Shown here: positions 54,614 through 63,809 of the stretch, piece after piece | Layout: every line of letters starts with the position of its first letter | Numbering within the stretch: the stretch's first letter is position 1 | Source of the DNA: Candidatus Mediterraneibacter pullistercoris | Lineage (GTDB): Bacteria; Bacillota; Clostridia; Lachnospirales; Lachnospiraceae | Assembly: GCA_019116885.1 (NCBI GenBank) | Contig: DXAU01000058.1 | Location: forward strand, 1 to 64,000 | Direction of reading: 5' to 3' | Length of the DNA stretch: 64,000 nucleotides | Notes under the pieces: generated by a model | What the model was told of the DNA's origin: nothing | Seen by the model: the letters and a program-made list of their open reading frames with translations, nothing else | The model's database searches: none | Program-made: the position numbers and the translations under genes

Positions 54614-54709
54614 ATGTGAGGCAAAAAATGTGCGGAAGAATGTCCGGACTGCACATCAAAAGATACAAAAAACCGATTGCCCTCTATAGACTTTTGTCAT
54701 TTTTGGCGA

Positions 54710-54715
54710 TATAAT
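54710..54715 (+). promoter_or_regulatory. -10 box of the nifJ promoter
   Basis: TATAAT at 54710-54715; the -35 region about 17-18 nt upstream is weak (ATAGAC), so the promoter may need an activator. Confidence 0.45.
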
Positions 54716-54771
54716 AAAACCACATGTGAATAAAACTTTTTTCAATGTAATTCTTAAGGAGGAACAAGAAA

Positions 54772-57700
54772 ATGGCAAGAAAAATGAAGACCATGGACGG
54801 TAACCAGGCTGCTGCTCACGTGTCATATGCTTACACAGAAGTTGCAGCGATCTATCCGATCACACCGTCATCCGTTATGCCGGAGCATGTTGACGAATGG
54901 GCAACAGAAGGCAGAGAAAATATCTTCGGACAGACAGTTAATGTCGTAGAGATGCAGTCCGAGGCAGGTGCGGCAGGTGCTGTACACGGATCTCTGTCAG
55001 CAGGCGCTCTGACGACAACATTCACAGCATCCCAGGGACTTCTGCTTATGATCCCGAACTTATATAAAGTTGCCGGCGAGCAGCTTCCGGGTGTATTCAA
55101 CGTATCTGCCCGTGCGCTTGCAAGCCACGCACTTTCCATCTTTGGTGATCACTCAGACGTTTACGCCTGTCGTCAGACTGGTGCGGCTATGCTGTGTGAG
55201 TCAAGCGTACAGGAGGTTATGGATCTGACACCGGTTGCTCACTGTGCCGCACTGGAAGGAAAACTTCCTTTCATCAACTTCTTCGACGGATTCCGTACAT
55301 CTCACGAGATCCAGAAGATAGAGACATGGGACTATGAAGATCTGAAAGATCTGGTAAATATGGACGCGATCGACGCTTTCCGTGCTCATGCACTGAACCC
55401 GAACCATCCGTGCCAGAGAGGTTCTGCACAGAACCCGGATATCTTCTTCCAGGCAAGAGAGGCATGTAACCCGTATTACGATGCTCTTCCGGGAATCGTT
55501 CAGAACTATATGGACAAAGTAAACGCTAAGATCGGAACAGATTACAAACTGTTCAACTACTACGGAGCAGAGGACGCAGAGCACGTGATCGTTGCCATGG
55601 GTTCTGTCTGCGATACAATTGAAGAGACGATCGACTACCTGACGAAAGCCGGAGAGAAAGTCGGCGTTGTAAAGGTACGTCTGTACAGACCGTTCTGTGC
55701 ACAGGCGCTGATCGATGCAATTCCGGGGACTGTTAAGAAGATTTCTGTTCTTGACAGAACAAAAGAGCCGGGAGCTATTGGCGAACCGCTGTATCTGGAT
55801 GTTGTTGCAGCTCTCAAAGGTTCCAAATTTGACGCTGTACCGATCTACACAGGACGTTACGGACTTGGCTCCAAAGACACGACTCCTGCCCAGATCGTTG
55901 CTGTATATCATAACGATGAAAAGAAAGTATTTACACTCGGTATCGAGGACGATGTGACACACCTGTCACTGAAAGCTGACGAGCCGCTCGTCACAACACC
56001 GGAAGGAACAATCAACTGTAAGTTCTGGGGACTTGGCGCTGACGGTACAGTCGGAGCAAACAAGAACTCTATCAAGATCATCGGTGACAACACCGACATG
56101 TACGCACAGGCTTACTTTGACTATGATTCCAAGAAATCCGGCGGTGTAACAATGTCTCACCTCCGTTTCGGTAAACTGCCGATCAAATCTACATACCTGA
56201 TCCGTCAGGCGAACTTTGTGGCATGCCACAATCCGTCTTATGTGGACAAGTACAACATGGTACAGGAACTTGTGGACGGCGGTACATTCCTTCTGAACTG
56301 TCCGTGGGATATGGAAGGGCTTGAGAAACATCTTCCGGGACAGGTAAAAGCATACATTGCAAACCACAACATCAAGTTCTACACGATCGACGGTATCAAG
56401 ATCGGTAAAGAGATCGGACTTGGCGGACGTATCAACACAGTGCTCCAGTCTGCATTCTTCAAACTTGCTGCCATCATTCCGGAAGAAGAGGCAATTGACC
56501 TGATGAAGGCTGCTGCAAAGGCTACATACGGAAGAAAAGGCGACAAGATCGTGCAGATGAACTACGATGCGATCGACGCAGGCGCAAAACAGGTTGTTGA
56601 AGTAACAGTTCCGGAGAGCTGGAAAGACGCGGCTGACGAAGGACTCGCAGCTCCGAAGGCAGACGAGAACGGAAGAAAAGACGTTGTCGATTTCGTTAAG
56701 AATATTCAGGCGAAAGTAAATGCACAGGAAGGAAATACACTTCCGGTATCTGCGTTTAACGATTATGTAGACGGCTCCACACCGTCAGGTTCCTCTGCAT
56801 ATGAGAAACGGGGAATCGCAGTTGATATGCCGATATGGAAACCGGAGAACTGTATCCAGTGTAACCGCTGTGCATATGTATGTCCGCACGCAGTTATCCG
56901 TCCGGTAGCCCTCACAGAGGACGAGCTTGCGAAAGCTCCGGAAGGAATGGAAGCGATCGATATGATCGGTATGCCGGGAATGAAATTCTCCATCACTGTA
57001 TCTGCTTATGACTGTACAGGATGTGGTTCCTGTGCGAACGTCTGCCCGGGCAAGAAGGGCGAGAAAGCGCTCGTTATGGAGAACATGGAAATGAACGCCG
57101 GAAGACAGGACTTCTTCGATTACGGAAGAGAGATCCCGGTAAAACCGGAAGTTGTCGCAAAATTCAAAGAGACAACTGTAAAGGGCAGCCAGTTCAAACA
57201 GCCGCTCTTAGAGTTCTCGGGCGCATGTGCAGGATGCGGCGAGACACCGTACGCGAAGCTGATCACACAGCTTTACGGCGACAGAATGTATATTGCAAAC
57301 GCAACAGGATGTTCTTCTATCTGGGGCAACTCCTCACCGTCCACGCCTTACACGGTAACTCCGGAAGGCAAAGGACCGGCTTGGTGTAACTCTCTGTTCG
57401 AGGACAACGCAGAGTTCGGATATGGTATGCTGCTGGCTCAGAATACAATCAGAGACAGGATGAAAGGCTATGCGGCTAAACTGGCTGAAGATGCAGAAGA
57501 TGCAGACGTTAAGGCGGCAGCTCAGGAGTACATTGATACATTTGCATGCGGCGCAACAAACGGAACAGCTACAGACAATCTTGTGGCAGCTCTGGAGAAA
57601 TGCGGATGCGACCGTCCGGAGAAAACAGAGCTTCTGAAGAACAAAGACTTCCTTGCCAAGAAATCCCAGTGGGTATTCGGTGGTGACGGATGGGCTTATG

Positions 57701-58320
57701 ATATCGGATTCGGCGGTGTTGATCACGTACTTGCAAGCGGCAAGGACATCAATATCCTGGTATTTGATACAGAGGTTTACTCCAATACAGGCGGACAGGC
57801 GTCAAAGGCAACTATGACAGGCGCTACGGCACAGTTCGCAGCAGGCGGAAAAGAGACGAAGAAGAAAGATCTTGCAGGAATGGCAATGAGCTACGGATAT
57901 GTATACGTCGCACAGATCGCCATGGGTGCAGACTTTAACCAGACAGTCAAAGCGATCACAGAGGCTGAGGCTTATCCGGGACCGTCACTCATCATCGCTT
58001 ACGCTCCGTGTATCAACCACGGTATCAAGAAAGGTATGAGCAAGGCGCAGACAGAGGAGCAGCTTGCAGTAGAGTGCGGATACTGGAACAACTTCCGGTT
58101 CAATCCGGCTGCTGAGGGCAACAAGTTCTTCCTTGACAGCAAAGAGCCGAAGAAAGAGAATTATCAGGAATTCCTCGACGGCGAGGTTCGCTACAATGCA
58201 CTGAAGAGAGCGAATCCGGAGAAGGCTGCGAAGCTGTTCGCAATCAACGAGCAGGAAGCAATGGAGAAGTATGCATACCTGAAGAAACTGGTAGATGTAT
58301 ACGCTGCAGATGCTGAGTAA
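54772..58320 (+). CDS. nifJ: Pyruvate:ferredoxin (flavodoxin) oxidoreductase
   Basis: 1182 residues, the single-chain homodimeric form. Domain order: pyruvate-binding N-terminus (SYAYTEVAAIYPITPSS), the transketolase-like second domain, a gamma domain (about 410-620), a ferredoxin domain with two 4Fe-4S motifs near 699 and 755 (CIQCNRCAYVCPHA and CTGCGSCANVCPG), and the C-terminal TPP-binding domain with CAGCGETPY, GDGWAYDIGFGG and a third cluster Cys. It oxidises pyruvate to acetyl-CoA and CO2, reducing ferredoxin, the central fermentation step in Clostridia. It stands alone with a good AAGGAGG site. Confidence 0.97.
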   Translation: MARKMKTMDGNQAAAHVSYAYTEVAAIYPITPSSVMPEHVDEWATEGRENIFGQTVNVVEMQSEAGAAGAVHGSLSAGALTTTFTASQGLLLMIPNLYKVAGEQLPGVFNVSARALASHALSIFGDHSDVYACRQTGAAMLCESSVQEVMDLTPVAHCAALEGKLPFINFFDGFRTSHEIQKIETWDYEDLKDLVNMDAIDAFRAHALNPNHPCQRGSAQNPDIFFQAREACNPYYDALPGIVQNYMDKVNAKIGTDYKLFNYYGAEDAEHVIVAMGSVCDTIEETIDYLTKAGEKVGVVKVRLYRPFCAQALIDAIPGTVKKISVLDRTKEPGAIGEPLYLDVVAALKGSKFDAVPIYTGRYGLGSKDTTPAQIVAVYHNDEKKVFTLGIEDDVTHLSLKADEPLVTTPEGTINCKFWGLGADGTVGANKNSIKIIGDNTDMYAQAYFDYDSKKSGGVTMSHLRFGKLPIKSTYLIRQANFVACHNPSYVDKYNMVQELVDGGTFLLNCPWDMEGLEKHLPGQVKAYIANHNIKFYTIDGIKIGKEIGLGGRINTVLQSAFFKLAAIIPEEEAIDLMKAAAKATYGRKGDKIVQMNYDAIDAGAKQVVEVTVPESWKDAADEGLAAPKADENGRKDVVDFVKNIQAKVNAQEGNTLPVSAFNDYVDGSTPSGSSAYEKRGIAVDMPIWKPENCIQCNRCAYVCPHAVIRPVALTEDELAKAPEGMEAIDMIGMPGMKFSITVSAYDCTGCGSCANVCPGKKGEKALVMENMEMNAGRQDFFDYGREIPVKPEVVAKFKETTVKGSQFKQPLLEFSGACAGCGETPYAKLITQLYGDRMYIANATGCSSIWGNSSPSTPYTVTPEGKGPAWCNSLFEDNAEFGYGMLLAQNTIRDRMKGYAAKLAEDAEDADVKAAAQEYIDTFACGATNGTATDNLVAALEKCGCDRPEKTELLKNKDFLAKKSQWVFGGDGWAYDIGFGGVDHVLASGKDINILVFDTEVYSNTGGQASKATMTGATAQFAAGGKETKKKDLAGMAMSYGYVYVAQIAMGADFNQTVKAITEAEAYPGPSLIIAYAPCINHGIKKGMSKAQTEEQLAVECGYWNNFRFNPAAEGNKFFLDSKEPKKENYQEFLDGEVRYNALKRANPEKAAKLFAINEQEAMEKYAYLKKLVDVYAADAE

Positions 58321-58340
58321 CAGATGATACAGAATACAGC

Positions 58341-58372
58341 AAAAGCCGGGAGTCATAAGACTTCCGGCTTTT
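58341..58372. terminator. Bidirectional terminator after nifJ
   Basis: AAAAGCCGGGAGT (58341-58353) with ACTTCCGGCTTTT (58360-58372), one G-T pair, between convergent nifJ and the GntR gene. Confidence 0.85.
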
Positions 58373-58385
58373 GTGATAAGCAAAA

Positions 58386-59084
58386 TTATTTTTGGATGTT
58401 CAACTCTTTTTCGGAGTTTGCAAAAAACTTTTTCAGCGCGTCTTTCAGGACTTCTTTATCATCCTGCAAAAGAGCTGTTAATATCTTGCAGCGGTACAGC
58501 ACTGCGCTTTCCCGTGAAGGCGAAAGACTCAGGATGTTGATGGAAAGCTCTTTGCGCAGTGCCAATGTTGTCTGCAGGAGTTTGTTCATGATACTGTTTC
58601 CGCAGAACTTTCCTATGTTCAGATCTATGTCGCTCAGAATATGTTCCATTTCTTCACCGGACATGATGTCCGTGTTCAGGTTCAGGAGCTTTTCCCTTGC
58701 GCTGAGTACATAGCTTCGGATTTCCTCATTCATCTGGTCAAAACATTCAAGGTATACCTCTGTCTCGATCAATTCCCTTGCAGTGTAGATCTCGTCGAAT
58801 TTATTTAAATTCTGATGGTACATCCACAGTACGGGTTCTTCGGGAAGATGGGAATTGTTATCTGCCACATATGTACCGCCGCCCGGACGTATATCTACCA
58901 TTCCGATCAGCGCGAGAGCGCGGATTGCCTCTCTCACACAGCTTCTTGTTACTTTGAATTTTTCAGCAAAAGCACGCTCAGTGAGTATTTTTTCCCCTGG
59001 TTTTACCTCCCCGGAGACGATCATCTGGGCGATGTTTTCGATCACTTTATCTGAGGCAGTTACTCTGCCGGTATCATTGCTCAT
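58386..59084 (-). CDS. GntR-family regulator, FadR (FCD) subfamily
   Basis: 232 residues from the ATG at 59084. The winged helix (about 10-75) reads KVIENIAQMIVSGEVKPGEK, then LTERAFAEKFKVTRSCVREAIRAL and the wing GMVDIRPGGGTYV. The all-helical FCD effector domain (about 95-228) follows, the type that binds small organic acids. It is the first gene of the catabolic cluster on its minus-strand side. The two TTGGT-type palindromes in the 60137-60366 control region are the expected binding-site class for this subfamily, so it probably represses both divergent promoters until the pathway substrate appears. Confidence 0.93.
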   Translation of the reverse strand: MSNDTGRVTASDKVIENIAQMIVSGEVKPGEKILTERAFAEKFKVTRSCVREAIRALALIGMVDIRPGGGTYVADNNSHLPEEPVLWMYHQNLNKFDEIYTARELIETEVYLECFDQMNEEIRSYVLSAREKLLNLNTDIMSGEEMEHILSDIDLNIGKFCGNSIMNKLLQTTLALRKELSINILSLSPSRESAVLYRCKILTALLQDDKEVLKDALKKFFANSEKELNIQK

Positions 59085-59236
59085 ATAGATGGATTCCCCC
59101 CTGATGTTATTGTGGCGATGCTTCAAGGACAACACATATAACTCTAAAACAGTATAATTATTTTAACGCATAATAATATCTGTAATCAATAAATATCTGA
59201 TAAAAATTTTAGCATCTATACGAACAATTACATAAA

Positions 59237-60136
59237 TCAGTTATTATAGATCAGTTTGTCCTTTATGACATTATCCAAAAGAGATCTGGACGTCTCATCC
59301 AGAGGCAGAAGCGGCTTCCGCACAGTGCCAGCCTGTATTCCCTGATGAGACAGGATGTATTTGATAGAGGCGGGAAGCCCGGTTTTGAGCAGAGTCTGCA
59401 AAATATCTGTAGAATCTGAAATGATCTTATAGATCTTATTTTTCTCCGGCGAGTTATACAGCTTGATGATCCGGTTGTACTGAGGAAACATAAAATTAAA
59501 AGTACTTCCGATGAATCCGTCGCAGTGATAGTTCAGCATAGGAACCATTTTGCTCTCAAATCCGCCCAGAACCTTGATGTCAGGATTAACAGCCTTTATA
59601 TATTTCATGCGGTAGGACTGGAGATTGGTATGTTTGATGGCGTCTATGGCTCCGGATTTCAGGAGCGCCCGGATCTCCGCATCATCCGTATTCAGATCGG
59701 CATGCGTGCTGGAAGGGATATCGTAGTAGAGCACAGGGCTTCCAGCAGCCTCTGCCAGATCGTAAAAGTAATGTGCAAGTTCTTTTGTCGTGAATGAAAA
59801 ATAGAACGGCGGCGTAGAAGCTATCTTGCGGATGCCGCAGCCAAGGGCTGCTTTTGCCATCATGATGGAGTGGTCTGTGCTGATGGAACCAACATGTGCA
59901 TACACATCCATTCCTTTTAGTTCATCTCCCGCCAGCTCAAACATGTGAATCCGTTCATCGGTTGACAGCAGAAAACATTCTCCTGCGCTTCCGCCGATAA
60001 AGAAACCATCTACTCCTTCGGAAATATTCTTTCTCCATAACTTTTTCATTTCTGTATCATTGATGCTGCCATCGCCGCTAAAAATCGTGACAGAAGCGGC
60101 GATCATCTTTTTTCTTTCCACGGTATGTCTTATCAT
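59237..60136 (-). CDS. DapA-family aldolase/lyase (N-acetylneuraminate lyase superfamily)
   Basis: 299 residues from the ATG at 60136, which has AGAAGG before it; longer in-frame starts run back through the promoter. A TIM barrel with the Schiff-base Lys168 in DAIKHTN, the catalytic Tyr138 in YYDIPSST and the carboxylate loop GGSAGE (48-53). The family forms or splits bonds next to a 2-oxo acid, often releasing pyruvate. True dihydrodipicolinate synthase is unlikely: the Tyr-Asn-Val-Pro loop is altered and the gene lies with CoA-transferases instead of lysine genes. Substrate unknown. Probably expressed with, and opposed to, the 60367 operon. Confidence 0.9.
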   Translation of the reverse strand: MIRHTVERKKMIAASVTIFSGDGSINDTEMKKLWRKNISEGVDGFFIGGSAGECFLLSTDERIHMFELAGDELKGMDVYAHVGSISTDHSIMMAKAALGCGIRKIASTPPFYFSFTTKELAHYFYDLAEAAGSPVLYYDIPSSTHADLNTDDAEIRALLKSGAIDAIKHTNLQSYRMKYIKAVNPDIKVLGGFESKMVPMLNYHCDGFIGSTFNFMFPQYNRIIKLYNSPEKNKIYKIISDSTDILQTLLKTGLPASIKYILSHQGIQAGTVRKPLLPLDETSRSLLDNVIKDKLIYNN

Positions 60137-60182
60137 ATGAGCTACCTTCTCCCTATTTGGTTTGTGCAAGTGAAAAATACAT

Positions 60183-60201
60183 AAATTGGTATATCCAATT
60201 T
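60183..60201 (-). promoter_or_regulatory. Palindromic operator upstream of the DapA-family gene
   Basis: AAATTGG-TATAT-CCAATTT. Read on the minus strand its core TTGGATATACCAA differs at one position from TTGGT-N3-ACCAA. It lies about ten bases downstream of the predicted start of the minus-strand transcript. Confidence 0.6.
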
Positions 60202-60215
60202 CATAACTTATCTTT

Positions 60216-60244
60216 AGTATATTTCTTGGTAGAATAGAATTCAA
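60216..60244 (-). promoter_or_regulatory. Promoter of the DapA-family gene
   Basis: On the minus strand TTGAAT (60244-60239), 17-nt spacer, TATACT (60221-60216). Confidence 0.65.
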
Positions 60245-60294
60245 TAGTTGAAATTGCACATAAATAGAAATAAAAAATTGTATATTTGTGCTTA

Positions 60295-60341
60295 TTGACA
60301 CAATATAGATGTCATAGCATAATTAAAATTGGTACTACCAA
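60295..60341 (+). promoter_or_regulatory. Promoter and FadR-type operator of the CoA-transferase operon
   Basis: Consensus TTGACA (60295-60300), 17-nt spacer, CATAAT (60318-60323). The palindrome TTGGT-ACT-ACCAA (60329-60341) matches the FadR-subfamily operator form exactly and covers the expected transcript start. Confidence 0.75.
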
Positions 60342-60366
60342 AAAAGAATTGCAAATGGAGGAGACT

Positions 60367-61515
60367 ATGGAGAAAAAAGTGTTGAGAGGAATCACATGGG
60401 GACATAGCAGGGGCTTCACCTCGATCATGGCAGTGTCTCAGAGGTTTATGGAGCTGCACGAAAATGTTGAAATTTCCTGGGAGAAGAGATCCCTTCAGGA
60501 GTTTGCGGATGCTCCAATCGGACAGCTTGCAAAGAAATATGATCTGCTGGTTATCGATCATCCGTGGGCAGGTTTTGCGGCAAAGCATGGTATCCTCCTC
60601 CCGCTCCAGGAATATCTGCCTGAGGATTATCTGGAAGACCAGGAAGATAACTCTGTAGGAGAGTCCTATATGAGTTATATGTTCGGCGGTGTTTTGAGCG
60701 CGCTGCCTGTCGATGCCGCAGCGCCTGTGGCAGTCTACAGACCGGATTACTTTGAAGCGGCAGGCAAAAAAGCGCCGGAGAATTTTGACGAGGTGCTGGA
60801 GCTGGCCAGGCAGAAGAGAGTGATCTACGCGGGGATACCGATTAATCTTTTGATGGACTTTTATATGTTCTGTGTAACAGCAGGCGGTGAATTGTTTTCG
60901 GAAGAAAGAGTTGTAAGAACAGAGACCGGAGAAGAAGCGCTTGAAGAGATGAGAAATCTTGCGGCCCTATGCCCGAAAGAGATCTTTCAGTGGGATCCGA
61001 TCGCCGTGCATGAAAACCTGGCTTCTGATACAGGATATATGTATTGTCCGTTTGCCTATGGCTACAGCAATTATTCAAAAGAAGGGTATGCAAAACATCT
61101 TCTGAAGGCGTCTGACGTGGTGAATTACAAAGGCCGGCGCTTTCGCACGGTGCTCGGCGGAACGGGCCTGGCTGTCTCATCTGCGTGCAGAGAGAAAGAA
61201 ACTGCAGTCCGGTTTGCAGAGTATGCGGCATCCCCGCTCATTCAGCGTACACTGTTCTTTGAGGCGGGCGGACAGCCGGGACATCGCGCGGCCTGGACAG
61301 ATGAGGAATGTAACAGACGGAGCATGGATTTCTTCAGAGATACATTGAATACGCTTGATGAGGCGTATCTTCGTCCACGGTACAGTGGTTACCTGTATTT
61401 CCAGGACAGGGCAGGGGAATATATCAGAGAATATCTGATGAACGGCGGAAGCGCTGCGGATACGCTGAAAAAACTGAACAGCCTGTACAGAAAATCTATG
61501 GAGGTAGACCGATGA
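60367..61515 (+). CDS. Family 1 solute-binding-like protein lacking a signal peptide
   Basis: 382 residues from the ATG at 60367 (GGAGG five bases before). The fold is that of family 1 extracellular solute-binding proteins: KKVLRGITWGHSRGFTSIMAV, YDLLVIDHPWAG, VYRPDYFEAAGKKAPENFDEVLELA and the late RFAEYAASPLIQ. Yet the N-terminus MEKKVLRGITWG has no signal peptide or lipobox, and no permease or ATPase gene adjoins. It is thus predicted to be cytoplasmic and may bind a pathway ligand or act as a chaperone or sensor. It is translationally coupled (four-base overlap) to the CoA-transferase gene. Confidence 0.8.
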   Translation: MEKKVLRGITWGHSRGFTSIMAVSQRFMELHENVEISWEKRSLQEFADAPIGQLAKKYDLLVIDHPWAGFAAKHGILLPLQEYLPEDYLEDQEDNSVGESYMSYMFGGVLSALPVDAAAPVAVYRPDYFEAAGKKAPENFDEVLELARQKRVIYAGIPINLLMDFYMFCVTAGGELFSEERVVRTETGEEALEEMRNLAALCPKEIFQWDPIAVHENLASDTGYMYCPFAYGYSNYSKEGYAKHLLKASDVVNYKGRRFRTVLGGTGLAVSSACREKETAVRFAEYAASPLIQRTLFFEAGGQPGHRAAWTDEECNRRSMDFFRDTLNTLDEAYLRPRYSGYLYFQDRAGEYIREYLMNGGSAADTLKKLNSLYRKSMEVDR

Positions 61516-62669
61516 AATTGCTGGAAGATATTGTTGTATTGGACTTCAGCCAGTATCTGGCGGGCCCGTCGTGTTCCCTCCGGCTTTCGGATCTCGGAGC
61601 AAGAGTGATCAAGATTGAACGCCCGGGCAGTGGAGACGGCAGCCGTAAAATGTCTCTGAAAAACCTTATGGATGGCGACAACAGTATATTGTTTCATACG
61701 ATCAACAGAAACAAAGAGAGCTTTTGCGCAAATCTGAAAGACCCGGAAGATCTGGAACTGATAAAAGAATTGATAAAAAAAGTGGATGTGCTCATTGAGA
61801 ATTTCCGGCCGGGAGTCATGAAAAAAAACCAGTTGGACTATGAGTCTGTCAGACAGATCAATCCGGGGCTCATATACGGTTCCATAACCGGGTATGGAAC
61901 AAAAGGACCGTGGGTAAAAAAACCGGGACAGGATCTTCTGGTGCAGGCAATGTCCGGCCTTACATGGCTCAATGGCAATGGCGGAAAGCCGCCGGCGCCG
62001 TTCTGCCTGTCTGTTGTGGATTCCTATGCAGGAGTTCATCTGACAGAGGGGATACTGGCAGCGTTCTTCCGCCGCATACGCACAGGAGAGGGAGCTCTGG
62101 TAGAGGTCAGCCTGATGGAGTCGGCGATCGACATGCAGTTTGAAGGGATAACAGACTTTCTGAACAGCGGCGGAAGACTTCCTGTGAGATCGGATTATAA
62201 TAATGCACACCCATATCTTGGGGCTCCGTATGGCGTCTACAGGACCGCGGACAGCTTCATTGCTCTTTCCAGGGGGAGTCTGAAAGACCTGGCCGGATAT
62301 CTGGATCTTCCGGCTCTCGCAGAGTTTAACGATCTGGAAGATGCATTTGAAAAGAGAGATCTTATCAAGCGTATGATCGGAGAACGGCTGGCCGAGAAAA
62401 AGACGGCTGATTGGATCGATGTGCTTGAAAAAGAAGGTTACTGGTGTTCAGAGGTCTATACATGGGAGACGCTGCTGAACACAGAAGGGTTTCAAAAGCT
62501 GGAATTCCTGCAGGAGCTGGACGCTGGAAAGGGCCGTAAGATATGCACTTCCAGATGCCCTGTAAAGGTAAACGGCGAAGCGTATTATTCGGCGAAAAGA
62601 GGTCCTGAACTGGGAGAAGATAATGAAAAAATCAAACACGAATTTGGATTGGGAAAGGAGGGGAGATGA
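61512..62669 (+). CDS. Family III CoA-transferase (CaiB/BaiF), first copy
   Basis: 385 residues. [30 protein letters not shown], the nucleotide-end signature NRNKESFCANLK and the active-site Asp170 in LSVVDSYAGVHLTEGILAA are as in formyl-CoA transferase and CaiB, so it should be active. Such enzymes move CoA between acids, or act as racemase-like paralogs. It overlaps both neighbours by four bases. About half-identical by eye to the next gene, so tandem duplication is likely; the acids are unknown. Confidence 0.92.
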   Translation: MKLLEDIVVLDFSQYLAGPSCSLRLSDLGARVIKIERPGSGDGSRKMSLKNLMDGDNSILFHTINRNKESFCANLKDPEDLELIKELIKKVDVLIENFRPGVMKKNQLDYESVRQINPGLIYGSITGYGTKGPWVKKPGQDLLVQAMSGLTWLNGNGGKPPAPFCLSVVDSYAGVHLTEGILAAFFRRIRTGEGALVEVSLMESAIDMQFEGITDFLNSGGRLPVRSDYNNAHPYLGAPYGVYRTADSFIALSRGSLKDLAGYLDLPALAEFNDLEDAFEKRDLIKRMIGERLAEKKTADWIDVLEKEGYWCSEVYTWETLLNTEGFQKLEFLQELDAGKGRKICTSRCPVKVNGEAYYSAKRGPELGEDNEKIKHEFGLGKEGR

Positions 62670-63808
62670 TGAGACCGCTGGAAGGTATTAAAGTCCTGGA
62701 TTTCAGTCAGTATCTGGCGGGACCGTCTGCCACACTGCGCCTTGCAGATCTTGGAGCCAGTGTGATAAAGATCGAACGTCCCGGGAAAGGGGACGGATGC
62801 CGTAATCTGCGCGTGCCTGGCTGTGAGATAGAAGGAGAAAGCCCCCTGTTCTGCGCAGTAAACCGGAACAAGGACGGCATTACGCTGGATCTGAAAGCAC
62901 CGGAAAATAAAGCTGTCATCAAAAAGCTGATTGAAGAGGCAGACGTGGCGGTATTTAGCTTCCGGCCGGGGACTGCAGAAAAACTCGGACTTTCCTATGA
63001 GCAGGTGAAAGAGATCAATCCAGGGATCATCTATGGAGAGGTGAGCGGCTATGGAAATAAAGGGCCGTGGAGCAGCAGGCCGGGACAGGATCTGCTGGCA
63101 CAATGTATCTCGGGCCTTCCATACCTCAATGGGGATAAAGAAGACGCTCCTGCGCCGCTGGGTCTGTCTCTCGCTGATATGTTTGCCGGACAGCATCTGG
63201 TCCAGGGGATACTGGCAGCGCTGATCTATCGTGAAAAGAGCAAGAAAGGGAGTTATATCCAGGTGAATCTTCTGGAGTCGATTCTGGATATCCAGTTTGA
63301 AGTGTTTACTACATTTTTAAATGACGGTCATGCGGCGCCGGTACGGAGCGCGGTCAATAATGCCAATGCCTATATATCTGCCCCGTATGGAATATATGAG
63401 ACAAAAGACGGATACATGGCGCTCGCCATGAGCTCCATTGTGAAACTGGGAGAACTTCTGGGATGCGATGATCTGCTGCGCTATGAGGATGAGAAAGAGT
63501 GGTCGACAAAACGGGATGAGATCAAACAGATCCTTAAAGAGCATCTGTTGAAAGACACGGCCGGCCACTGGCTTTCAATTCTCGAGGAAGCGGATATATG
63601 GTGTGCGAAAGTGTTGAACTGGAGAGAACTTTTTGAAACTGAAGGATTCCGCCAGATGGAAATGCTGCAGGATATATACAGGAATGGGAAGAAGGTGTTT
63701 CGCACGACAAGATGTCCGATCAGAATTGACGGAGAGAAATACTGTAGTGAAAAGCCTGTACCGTTTATGGGGCAGGATAATGAAAAATATTTAAAGGAGG
63801 TACAGTGA
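62669..63808 (+). CDS. Family III CoA-transferase (CaiB/BaiF), second copy
   Basis: 379 residues from the ATG at 62669 (an ATG at 62666 is possible but closer to GGAGG). The same family blocks are present: [33 protein letters not shown], and the active-site Asp near residue 170 in [19 protein letters not shown]. Together with the previous gene it may form a heteromer, or the two may act in sequence on different acids; paired family III transferases are known in bile-acid and mesaconate pathways. A MaoC gene follows. Confidence 0.92.
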   Translation: MRPLEGIKVLDFSQYLAGPSATLRLADLGASVIKIERPGKGDGCRNLRVPGCEIEGESPLFCAVNRNKDGITLDLKAPENKAVIKKLIEEADVAVFSFRPGTAEKLGLSYEQVKEINPGIIYGEVSGYGNKGPWSSRPGQDLLAQCISGLPYLNGDKEDAPAPLGLSLADMFAGQHLVQGILAALIYREKSKKGSYIQVNLLESILDIQFEVFTTFLNDGHAAPVRSAVNNANAYISAPYGIYETKDGYMALAMSSIVKLGELLGCDDLLRYEDEKEWSTKRDEIKQILKEHLLKDTAGHWLSILEEADIWCAKVLNWRELFETEGFRQMEMLQDIYRNGKKVFRTTRCPIRIDGEKYCSEKPVPFMGQDNEKYLKEVQ

Positions 63809-63809
63809 G

